From contig JAOZKN010000009.1 in the NCBI GenBank assembly GCA_029935315.1, positions 1 through 40,826 on the forward strand: a stretch of 40,826 nt of DNA, in the 5' to 3' direction. This DNA comes from Desulfocapsa sp. Its GTDB lineage: Bacteria; Desulfobacterota; Desulfobulbia; Desulfobulbales; Desulfocapsaceae. The notes beneath the pieces were generated by a model. That model made no database searches. It had not been told where the DNA came from and saw only the letters and a program-made list of their open reading frames with translations. Made by a program: the position numbers and the translations under genes. Of the stretch, positions 22,663 to 30,933 are shown one piece after another; within the stretch, counting starts at the first letter, position 1, and each line of letters begins with the position of its first letter.

Positions 22663-23880
22663 TCAGCTTGTCTGTGCACCTGTTTTATTTCGCTTGAGAA
22701 TTTTCAGGAAGTTTTTCACCAGATAGGGGTTGTAACGAGCCCCGTTATCCTTGAGCAGCATTTCACATATACGCGGCTCTGCACTGGGTTCACGGTACGA
22801 TCTGCTGCAGCGCATGGCGTCGTAGGTGTCTGCGATGGCAATCATCTGGCTGACGATATTTGTTGTCCAGGTTTTGCCGATATTCGGATAGCCGCCACCT
22901 CCATAACGAATATGATGTTCAAGGGCTGCCAGAACCGCCAGCTTTGGGGCGTCATCAATGGTGAGCAGGTAGGCTGCCCCTTTCACTGCATGTCCCATGA
23001 TGGCTTTCTGCTCTTCCTTACTGAGTGTTTCTTTTTTGTTTAACAGTTCTTCCGGGATAAATGTCTTCCCAATGTCATACAGTGTCGCGGCAATACCTAT
23101 TTCATGAAGGTGTTGATCTGTAAATCCCAGGGATTCGGCCTGTGCCAGTGTTAAAATACATACGTTTATACTGTGGGTGAAAGTGTATTCGTCACCGTCT
23201 TTAAGAGGCGTCAGGATGGAGAGCGGGTTCAGGCTCTTTGAAAAAAACGTAATAAAAGAAGACATGGTCTCTTGTACACCGTGAATTTCGAAGCCCTGTT
23301 TTTTGCGTACGGAAACGTAGAGCTCCTGAGCCATGCGCAACTGCTTTTCGGACAGAGATTTTAGTTTTGCTTCGACGGCAAGGGTTTGATCGCTGTTGCT
23401 TGCGGCCCCTTCCAGGGGATCCATTGATATGGGGGCAGCAGCGTCCTGCTGTTTGTCTTCTTTGAGGCCGAGTATCCCGCTGGAGATTCCGGGGCCGTTG
23501 TAGACCTCTGTTTTTCCGGGGCTGGCAAGGTCTGTGATAAATTTGTGCAGTTCTTTTAGCGTGACACCCTGCTTAAAGACTATATGGCTGATGTCTTTCT
23601 GTTGGAGAACAGTGGTAAAGAGTGCAAAATGTGCGGCCTCTTCTGCGCGGACAGCTTTATTGTTTATAATAATATCATCGTCAATGATGAGGAGAGTAAG
23701 TGTCTGAATAGTACGCAGTATCTTCTTGAGGTCCGTATATGCCTGAGCGATCATCTTCCTGGTTCGCTGGTTTTCTATGGTATACAGATGGCAGTTGCTG
23801 ATGCTGATCCGGAGCAGGAAAAGGGTATGGAATATCTGATCTCGTAGCTGTTTCTCTCTGTTTGCTTTTCCCTGAATCAT
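22663..23880 (-). CDS. HD-GYP-type protein with degenerate HD motif
   Basis: A 405-residue protein. The N-terminal domain (about 10-130) is shared with the upstream neighbour; a linker follows; the C-terminal half is an HD-GYP domain of the c-di-GMP phosphodiesterase type. The metal-binding HD dyad reads Y268-D269 (ATLYDIGK rather than LHDIGK), while other ligands (MGHAVKGAAYL, EHHIRYGGGGYP, IADTYDAM) remain. Activity is therefore doubtful or altered. The ATG at 23880 overlaps the upstream stop codon as ATGA; an in-frame ATG at 23925 would add 15 residues. It converges on mltG with only 6 bp between. Confidence 0.85.
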   Translation of the reverse strand: MIQGKANREKQLRDQIFHTLFLLRISISNCHLYTIENQRTRKMIAQAYTDLKKILRTIQTLTLLIIDDDIIINNKAVRAEEAAHFALFTTVLQQKDISHIVFKQGVTLKELHKFITDLASPGKTEVYNGPGISSGILGLKEDKQQDAAAPISMDPLEGAASNSDQTLAVEAKLKSLSEKQLRMAQELYVSVRKKQGFEIHGVQETMSSFITFFSKSLNPLSILTPLKDGDEYTFTHSINVCILTLAQAESLGFTDQHLHEIGIAATLYDIGKTFIPEELLNKKETLSKEEQKAIMGHAVKGAAYLLTIDDAPKLAVLAALEHHIRYGGGGYPNIGKTWTTNIVSQMIAIADTYDAMRCSRSYREPSAEPRICEMLLKDNGARYNPYLVKNFLKILKRNKTGAQTS

Positions 23881-26057
23881 TTTTTTATCTTTCTTCTCTG
23901 TTGTGAGTTGAGAATTGTGCTGCATATGGTGACAGTTTTTTCATCCTTTGTTTTACTGCCCTTGAGAAGGAGGCGTCTGCTGTCTTCGGGATGATAATCT
24001 TTTAATGAATAGAAGATGAGTCGTTTCATATCGGCTATTTCCTGACGCAGGAACAACCAATTGCCAAAGGCGAGTTTTTCCAGATGCGGCAATGCCTCGG
24101 GATCTCCGATATGCCCGAGTACCTGAATAAGCTGCCTGTTTTTTTCGATGGCTGCCCGGGTGACCAGTTTATGCTCAAGGAGTGCAGTAAGGGTTGTGAC
24201 ACAGGCTTTGGGACGGTAGGTGTCACAAAGCTCTAAGGCCATGTTTACCGTTGGCTCATTGTTTGCCTGCAGCATTGCATTTAAGGTGGCAGTTGCCTGC
24301 TGGTCGTGACTAGGGAGGAGAAGGCCTAAGACCCTGTTGCGAATGTCACTGTTCTCGTGATCGAGCAAGGGGTGGAGCAGGCGCACGGTTCCCTGTATGC
24401 CAAGATATTCAAGGAGCAGAAGCAGTTTGAGGGCATGAACGGGAGTCGCTTTCCTCAACAGGGGGAATAGTCTGGTGAGTGTCTCAACACGTGATGCTTT
24501 GAGGATTATCACCATGGGATCGTTTGCAGGTATTTTTGTTTTTATACAGTATATTGTCAGGATAGAATCAAGGGTTTCCGGGCCGAGCAGCAAGAGAAAA
24601 TCAATACCATCCTTTCTTTCTGTTGCCGTGGCATCCGGGAGGATGGAAAAAATGTAATCGATAAAATCCGGGGATGCGAGATCGCGGATACATTCCTGGG
24701 CAATGCCTTTCTGGATATCTGTTCTCTTGTCAGCGGCCTGTTGTTGAAGCTGCCTGACGATGGTTTGTAAAAGATCGAAGGCACCGTAATCGGGAAGCAA
24801 AAGGCTTAGTTCCATAAGCTTTCGCGCAAGTTTCTTGTATTCCTGGTCCTGGATGGTGGTGCCCATGAATATAAGTATGGCCTGGATAATTTTTTTGTCC
24901 AGTTGTGTCTCTTTCATGCTTTCCAGATGCTCTCCGAGGGGGAAGTCGGCAGGGGCAGTGGAGGGTGCGGAAGAGTGGCGGGACAGATGTTGCAGGCTGT
25001 CTTGATATGCAGGGCTCACTTGTTGGGTATAATTCTTCTCTTTGAGCAGGTTGCCCGTTTCGCATTGTCTGGTAATGGATGCTGGTGACGGCCTCTCTGT
25101 GGCAAAGTTCATGCCGGAGAGTTTGTGGATAAGATTGAGTAGTGCAGGTGATATTGTTGTCTGCTCCCTGTTGACTTGTTGCAGCATGTCGAGCACCACA
25201 GAATCAGAAAATTCGTCCAGTATTTTTTTCGTATTGCCTGTTCTCAGGTTCTTGTCGCACTGCTTGAGTGTTGTGTCGAAAAATTGCTTCCGGAGATCAG
25301 GGTTCAGGGATGAGAGGATCTGGCTGAGTTCCTGTCCGCCAAAAGAAGTTGCTGACTGCTGTTGTGTTGTCTGCTGCAGGAGCTGATCGAGCAAGCCGGA
25401 AAACTGTTGCAGGATCTGGGGGTGATTGCCCATCTCTTTATTGATTGTTGCTGCCAGAGTTTTTGGTGCTATTGGTTTGGTCTGGGGATCAGTCGTTGTG
25501 GCTCCGGCAAAATGTCCCAGCGTGCCGCCGGCCAGCTTTTGGGCAAAGGTCATCCAGGTCAGGGGAGCACCACTGTCCTCTCCAGTAACATTCCTGGCAA
25601 AGTAGGTGTAATCAATGAATTCCACCTGGAGATGGGGGATATTCAGGGAAGAGATGTCCTGGAGTCTATTTTCTCCGATGCCCTGCTGTTCAGGTAAAAT
25701 CCCAACCGTTTTCAGAAACAAAAAAAGAGAATGCTGGGTGATGCCCTCGGAAAATGAGATGGAAGCGATTTCGTGGCGGGTTAGAATTTTTGCAAAAGCA
25801 GCGCAGGCTTTGGAACCTTCTCCGACGGGAGAACCTGCGTAGGTGAACGTATCTCTGGCGATGCCAAAGCGTATGTTGTTCTTTTTGATAAGGGCTCGCG
25901 TCAGAGACTGATGGGCAGCTGCAAGTTTGGTTTGCAGCAGGTTGTGACCAGGTGGGTAGATTTGTATGTTTTTGAGTGCCAGATGAAAACGTGACAGAAT
26001 CTCAGTGTATTCCTGAGTTTGCTGTGCAGTCTTGCGGCTTGCAGTACTTGGGCTCAC
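23877..26057 (-). CDS. Large HEAT-like repeat protein, partner of the HD-GYP protein
   Basis: A protein of 726 residues from a GTG at 26057 (GGAG upstream), or 761 from an ATG at 26162 with a poor ribosome site. The N-terminal region (about 15-140) resembles that of the downstream HD-GYP protein (LALKNIQIYPPGHNLLQTKL, then FSEGITQHSLFLFLKTV). A Gln-rich middle follows, and the C-terminal third is helical with HEAT-like units such as ARLLHPLLDHE-type pairs and GDPEALPHLEKLAFGNW. No catalytic motif is visible. Four-base overlap (ATGA) with the HD-GYP gene indicates joint translation. Probably a cytoplasmic scaffold in signalling; function unknown. Confidence 0.72.
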   Translation of the reverse strand: MSPSTASRKTAQQTQEYTEILSRFHLALKNIQIYPPGHNLLQTKLAAAHQSLTRALIKKNNIRFGIARDTFTYAGSPVGEGSKACAAFAKILTRHEIASISFSEGITQHSLFLFLKTVGILPEQQGIGENRLQDISSLNIPHLQVEFIDYTYFARNVTGEDSGAPLTWMTFAQKLAGGTLGHFAGATTTDPQTKPIAPKTLAATINKEMGNHPQILQQFSGLLDQLLQQTTQQQSATSFGGQELSQILSSLNPDLRKQFFDTTLKQCDKNLRTGNTKKILDEFSDSVVLDMLQQVNREQTTISPALLNLIHKLSGMNFATERPSPASITRQCETGNLLKEKNYTQQVSPAYQDSLQHLSRHSSAPSTAPADFPLGEHLESMKETQLDKKIIQAILIFMGTTIQDQEYKKLARKLMELSLLLPDYGAFDLLQTIVRQLQQQAADKRTDIQKGIAQECIRDLASPDFIDYIFSILPDATATERKDGIDFLLLLGPETLDSILTIYCIKTKIPANDPMVIILKASRVETLTRLFPLLRKATPVHALKLLLLLEYLGIQGTVRLLHPLLDHENSDIRNRVLGLLLPSHDQQATATLNAMLQANNEPTVNMALELCDTYRPKACVTTLTALLEHKLVTRAAIEKNRQLIQVLGHIGDPEALPHLEKLAFGNWLFLRQEIADMKRLIFYSLKDYHPEDSRRLLLKGSKTKDEKTVTICSTILNSQQRRKIKK

Positions 26058-26347
26058 AGGGAGAACTCCACGTAGTATTATTCTGACAAACAGGGTAGAA
26101 GATTGCGCGAGCCATTCACGGTCAAAGCGGGTCGTCAATCCGTTTTCGAAGTATTGCAACATCTAACCGGAAAATACCTGAACTGATGGTAAATTGTACC
26201 AGCGTTTATTGGAAAATGGAAGGTCATTTCTGAAAACTCCGGATGGGGCTGTGCCATTTAGCAGAAGCAGTGTCATTGCTTGGATAAGAGCAGAGAATAT
26301 GGTAGAAGACTGTATTACTTCCTCTTTCATTTTTTTGTGAAATTTTT

Positions 26348-27985
26348 ATGAAAATAGCATTACTCCAGATCAATCCGATAATCGGCGATTTTTCCCATAA
26401 CAGTCAAAAGATCCTTGATGCCTGTGAGAAGGCTGCGGCTGCAGGCTGCAGGCTGATTATTTTTCCGGAACTTGTGCTTTCCGGCTATCCTCCCCATGAT
26501 CTTCTGGAACATTCTGCATTCCTCCGAGCTCACGATCAGGCCCTCGCTGCCCTTTGTGACAAATTGCCGGCCATTGATGTTTTGCTGGGTTGCATCGAAC
26601 AACGACAGACAGAAGGTAGTGGCAAGAAACTTTATAACAGCGCTTTTTTTATTCAGAATGGAACGGTTATGCGCAGGATTCGCAAACAGTTGCTGCCCAC
26701 CTATGATGTTTTTGATGAAAAACGCTGGTTTGAACCGGGGACACAGTCGGAAGTCCTTGAGTGGAAAGGAATTCGCTTTGGTATCACCATCTGTGAGGAT
26801 ATATGGCACTCTGAAATAGGAGAATACGACAGAGATCCGGTGGCTGACTTTTTTATGGACGGGAAACAAATTGACTGCCTGATAAATATTTCAGCATCTC
26901 CTTTTCAGCGAGATAAAGAATCCCTTCGTCACCGTTTATTTCAAACACTTTGCAGACGCTATACTGTTCCCCTGCTTTACGTGAATCAGGTTGGGGGGCA
27001 GGATTCTCTCCTTTTTGACGGGCGCAGTCTGGTGATGGGGAATGACGGGGAAATACAGGCAAAAGCCAGGGGCTTTGCTGAAGATATGCTGCTTGTGGAT
27101 ACGTCGAACTGGAGCGGAGTCATAAACAGTGCGCTGAAGGAAGACGGGGTAGCAGCCGTCTATGATGCCCTGGTTATGGGTATTCATGATTATGTGCGCA
27201 AGTGTGGCTTTCGTTCCGTTGTTCTTGGGCTTTCCGGTGGCATAGACTCGGCGCTGACTGCAGCGCTGGCCGTGGAGGCACTGGGGGCAGAAAATGTTCT
27301 TGGCGTGGCCTTGCCTTCACCGTACAGCTCCAGTGATTCCATGGAAGATGCCAGGGGGCTGGCAAATAATTTAGGTTTTGCATTTGAGGTGCTCCCCATA
27401 AGTGATCTGTTTGCAGGGTTTCAGGAAACACTGGAGCCCCTGTTTGGCGATATGCCGGAAGATATCACCGAGCAGAATCTGCAGGCACGTATCCGTGGTA
27501 ACCTGCTGATGGCACTGTCCAACAAGTTTGGTCACCTTCTTCTTTCCACCGGCAATAAAAGTGAAATGGCAGTGGGCTACTGCACGCTGTATGGTGATAT
27601 GAATGGCGGGCTGGCTGTTATTTCAGATGTCCCCAAGCAACTGGTGTACGAGCTGTCACGTTATATCAACCGGAACGAAGAAATCATTCCCCTGCGAACA
27701 ATCACCAAGGCTCCCACGGCAGAATTGAAGCCCGGACAGTGTGATCAGGATGATCTGCCCGCATATGAAATTCTTGATCAGATCCTTGAGCTGCATCTGG
27801 AAGAGCACCTTGGGGTACAGGAAATTACTGCGCGGGGCTTTGCAGAAGAGTTGGTCGCTGATGTACTGCGCAGGGTGCGTTTAAATGAGTATAAGCGAAA
27901 GCAGGCGCCCATGGGCTTGAAAGTGACCAGTAAAGCCTTTGGCTACGGACGCAGATATCCCAACGTGCAGAATTTCCAGAATTAG
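26348..27985 (+). CDS. nadE: Glutamine-dependent NAD+ synthetase
   Basis: A 545-residue fused enzyme that amidates nicotinic acid adenine dinucleotide to NAD+ using glutamine. The N-terminal nitrilase-type amidase domain (1 to about 250) has the Glu-Lys-Cys triad in FPELVLSGYP, RKQLLPTYDVFDE and ITICEDIW. The C-terminal synthetase domain contains the PP-loop GLSGGIDSALTAALA and LSTGNKSEMAVGY. Length is typical of the two-domain bacterial form. The ribosome-binding site is weak. The cytochrome gene begins 10 bp after its stop. Confidence 0.95.
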   Translation: MKIALLQINPIIGDFSHNSQKILDACEKAAAAGCRLIIFPELVLSGYPPHDLLEHSAFLRAHDQALAALCDKLPAIDVLLGCIEQRQTEGSGKKLYNSAFFIQNGTVMRRIRKQLLPTYDVFDEKRWFEPGTQSEVLEWKGIRFGITICEDIWHSEIGEYDRDPVADFFMDGKQIDCLINISASPFQRDKESLRHRLFQTLCRRYTVPLLYVNQVGGQDSLLFDGRSLVMGNDGEIQAKARGFAEDMLLVDTSNWSGVINSALKEDGVAAVYDALVMGIHDYVRKCGFRSVVLGLSGGIDSALTAALAVEALGAENVLGVALPSPYSSSDSMEDARGLANNLGFAFEVLPISDLFAGFQETLEPLFGDMPEDITEQNLQARIRGNLLMALSNKFGHLLLSTGNKSEMAVGYCTLYGDMNGGLAVISDVPKQLVYELSRYINRNEEIIPLRTITKAPTAELKPGQCDQDDLPAYEILDQILELHLEEHLGVQEITARGFAEELVADVLRRVRLNEYKRKQAPMGLKVTSKAFGYGRRYPNVQNFQN

Positions 27986-27995
27986 TATATGGCAG

Positions 27996-29753
27996 ATGAT
28001 GAAGCGAATAAATAAAAAAAATAAAAAGTCTGTCTTCCTGCTGCTGCTTATTCTTGTCGCTCTTCTGGCCATTGGTCGTGAACTGTCCATTAAACGGCCG
28101 GAACAGGTGTATGTTACCACCAGCGGCCGTATCGACATGTGTTTGTCCTGCCATACAAAGGAGAAACTTGATCCCGCCCATGATCCACGGGTGATAGGCT
28201 GTGCCTCTTGTCATCTTGGTGATCCCCTGGCCCTTGACGAGGAGACGGCTCATAAGGGCATGGTTATTAATCCCGGAGACTTGCGAGTTGTTGAGAAAAC
28301 CTGCGGTATTGAAGGCTGTCATCCAACGGATGTGAAAAAAGTGATGAATTCTCTTATGGCAACGAACAGGGGGATTATCGGAACCCTTCTTTACTACTGG
28401 GGGGAGACAGACTCCCAGGATACGGATCTCACCGTGAAGCAGCTTATGGACAGTGGAGAGACTTCTCTGGCCCTTGATTATTTCAGGAAACTCTGTGCCA
28501 CCTGTCACCTCTGGAAACAGAAGAATGATTTACCGGGTGCCCCTGATTTTTTCAATGAGAAGGGCGGGGGCTGTTCTGCCTGTCATTATCTCCTGCCGGA
28601 AGGAGACGAACGTCATGCTGTTGCCGGTTTTGACGATAATACAAAAGCTGAGAAGAAAAAGAGCCATCCCTTAATTATCAAGAAAGTGAGTGAGGAGAAC
28701 TGTATTCGCTGCCATAATCGTTCCGGGCGTATTGGTATCTCCTATACAGGTGTTTTTGAATCTGAGGGCTATGGAACTCCCTATGAACACGGGGGGATGA
28801 GCAGTAAGCAATTGCCGGGGCAGCGTTTTTATCTGGAGATTGCAGAAGATATTCATCATCTAAAAGAGATGGCCTGTATCGATTGTCATACCCGGAACGA
28901 GATCATGGGAGATGGTACCAGTTATGCGCATTATGAAGAGCAGCTGGAAATCAGTTGTGAAATGTGTCATTCTGCGAATCCGGGTACAAGCCGAAAGGGT
29001 GATGTCGTCACTAATATTTCTGAAAAGAACGGGAAATTTGTCATGACAGGACGGGTGAATGATAAAATTTACCCCCTGGCCACCCCTAAAAAAGATGTCT
29101 GCGAGATTGATTTTCATAAACGTGTTACCTGCGAGGCCTGTCACTCCACCTGGGTTCCGCAATGTTACGGTTGTCACGCAAAAAGGGATGCCTCGGAAAA
29201 GCATCTGGATAAACTGACTCTTACGGAAACAGCAGGTATGTGGGAAGAAGGGCGCTCCTATATCCGTTATGAAAAACCAATGCTTGCCCTGTGGAAAGAT
29301 GAAGTCGTGATCGTGACCCCGGGGTGTCAGGATATTGTGACCCTGATTGATGAAGAGGGGACAGTCGCAGGCGGCTTTAACCGTTTCACTATGGCAGCAA
29401 TCAATCCCCATACCACCCAGGCCAAGGGGCGAAGCTGCAGTGATTGTCATCAATCCACAAAGACAGTGGGGCTTGGAGAAGGCACTGTGTCCGTTGATGC
29501 AGACGGGAACTGGTCTTTTGCCTCCCTTGACCAGGGGGTGGAGACTCTTGTGGGGACGACGGTAGCTTTTGATGCCTTTGTGAATATCGATGGAGAGGCG
29601 TTGCAGCATGGTTCAAGACCGGACTTACGCCCCTTTAATAAAGAGGAGTTACAGCGCATTTTGCGTGTGGGGCTGTGTGTGGGGTGTCATGATACGTATG
29701 ATGATCCCATCTGGAAGGATTATAATCAGAAAATGGAATGTTCACGGCGCTAA
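27996..29753 (+). CDS. Membrane-anchored multiheme cytochrome c (12 candidate heme sites)
   Basis: A 585-residue protein with a short basic N-terminus, one hydrophobic helix (SVFLLLLILVALLAIG) acting as anchor or uncleaved signal, and a periplasmic part with eleven CXXCH motifs (such as CLSCH, CASCH, CATCH, CSACH, CIRCH, CIDCH, CEMCH, CEACH, CYGCH, CSDCH, CVGCH) plus one CX4CH (CGIEGCH). It is thus a candidate 11- or 12-heme electron carrier or reductase; additional histidines could be distal ligands. I do not recognise a characterised family. The ATG at 27996 (or next codon) is preferred; the open frame extends into nadE. Confidence 0.88.
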   Translation: MMKRINKKNKKSVFLLLLILVALLAIGRELSIKRPEQVYVTTSGRIDMCLSCHTKEKLDPAHDPRVIGCASCHLGDPLALDEETAHKGMVINPGDLRVVEKTCGIEGCHPTDVKKVMNSLMATNRGIIGTLLYYWGETDSQDTDLTVKQLMDSGETSLALDYFRKLCATCHLWKQKNDLPGAPDFFNEKGGGCSACHYLLPEGDERHAVAGFDDNTKAEKKKSHPLIIKKVSEENCIRCHNRSGRIGISYTGVFESEGYGTPYEHGGMSSKQLPGQRFYLEIAEDIHHLKEMACIDCHTRNEIMGDGTSYAHYEEQLEISCEMCHSANPGTSRKGDVVTNISEKNGKFVMTGRVNDKIYPLATPKKDVCEIDFHKRVTCEACHSTWVPQCYGCHAKRDASEKHLDKLTLTETAGMWEEGRSYIRYEKPMLALWKDEVVIVTPGCQDIVTLIDEEGTVAGGFNRFTMAAINPHTTQAKGRSCSDCHQSTKTVGLGEGTVSVDADGNWSFASLDQGVETLVGTTVAFDAFVNIDGEALQHGSRPDLRPFNKEELQRILRVGLCVGCHDTYDDPIWKDYNQKMECSRR

Positions 29754-29835
29754 AGAATCTGAGAAAAGCAGCTTGTACAACTGGTTTGTCGTTGCTGCCT
29801 TGTTGTGATCTGGAAAAAAATGCAAAGGGGATGTG

Positions 29836-30918
29836 ATGCAGAAGAAAAGATTTCGTGATGCGATTTTTACGGTAACAGAAGAGCATCGCTGTCCTATCTA
29901 TAATATTGGTGACGAATTAAAGGTCGAAAATATTTGTGCTGTGGTTCCCGAGGCGAAGTCTGTGTGCATGGTTCTTGTGGAAACGCTTATTGATATAACG
30001 ATAAAGAAAAGCAGCTTTACGAAGTTCGGTGCAAAAAATACTGCTTTTGATTGTGGTGGCTGCCAGGGGAAAATCACCTTTCAGTATAAACAGGAAAAAG
30101 GCTTTGCCACCGTGCAGATGAAACTCCTGTCAGAGGTCGAAAATCGAAGACGGAAACAGCATCTGGATAAATTTTTTGGCGTGCTGCGTGAGTTTCCGCT
30201 TTTTGAGTCACTGGACGATGATGCACTGCTCGATCTGGCCGATCTCCTTGAGCATAAAAAATACTCAAAAGATAAGGTCGTCCTTAAACAGGGAGATCCG
30301 GGAACGCATCTTTTTGTTCTTCTCTCCGGGAGTGTTGCTGTTGTCGCGGATGATGGTGAGCGGCTTGCTACGATGAGTCAGGGGGAGATATTTGGTGAAA
30401 TGAGCCTGCTCTCCGGTGAACCGGTTTCCTGCTCCATTCATTCCCTTACTGAAACAGAAGCTGCTCTTTTGAGCGTGAAGAATTTCAAATTTGTATTAAA
30501 AAAACACCCGGTACTGCAGCTTTTTCTTTTGAAGATGCTGGTGGATCGGGCACAGGCCATGGCGTTGCGCTCAGGTAATATTACTTCTGGTATGTCGGGG
30601 GAACTCAGTGAAATCGGTATGGTAGAGCTTTTTCAATTGATTAACTCCAGCCAGAAAACAGGGGTTATTGAGTTGTTACTCTCCGATGCAAAGGGTGGCG
30701 TTCTCTTTCGTGAAGGGGAAATTATTTATGCCAGTTATAAAAAACTTCGAAACAAGGAGGCACTTTTTGCCTTGCTGGCAAAGAAAGACGGACATTTCAC
30801 CTACACCAAAGGGATTCCGGCTGCTGCGGAAGCGACTCCGGTAATGGGTGGCTTTATGGGACTTATCATGGAAGCCGTACAGTTTATTGATGAGCAGGAG
30901 CACGGCGATCAGGAGTAG
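29836..30918 (+). CDS. Cyclic nucleotide-binding domain protein with DUF4388
   Basis: A 360-residue cytoplasmic protein. The N-terminal domain (1-95) has three dispersed cysteines and a CGGC motif (FDCGGCQGKITF) and is not recognised with certainty. A cNMP-binding domain follows (about 115-235: PLFESLDDDALLDLADLL, GTHLFVLLSGSVAVV, GEIFGEMSLLSGEPVS). The C-terminal part (about 250-340: GELSEIGMVELFQLINSSQKTGVIEL, FREGEIIYA) is a DUF4388/PATAN-type domain found in deltaproteobacterial signalling proteins. There is no DNA-binding domain. AAGGGG lies 5 bases before this ATG. It follows the cytochrome gene and may be co-transcribed. Confidence 0.87.
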   Translation: MQKKRFRDAIFTVTEEHRCPIYNIGDELKVENICAVVPEAKSVCMVLVETLIDITIKKSSFTKFGAKNTAFDCGGCQGKITFQYKQEKGFATVQMKLLSEVENRRRKQHLDKFFGVLREFPLFESLDDDALLDLADLLEHKKYSKDKVVLKQGDPGTHLFVLLSGSVAVVADDGERLATMSQGEIFGEMSLLSGEPVSCSIHSLTETEAALLSVKNFKFVLKKHPVLQLFLLKMLVDRAQAMALRSGNITSGMSGELSEIGMVELFQLINSSQKTGVIELLLSDAKGGVLFREGEIIYASYKKLRNKEALFALLAKKDGHFTYTKGIPAAAEATPVMGGFMGLIMEAVQFIDEQEHGDQE

Positions 30919-30933
30919 GCAGCTGGCAGAGAA

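Noticed and set aside
27825-28508. A 227-codon minus-strand open frame across nadE and the cytochrome gene
   Set aside because: It spans the junction of two clear plus-strand genes and shows no family motif.
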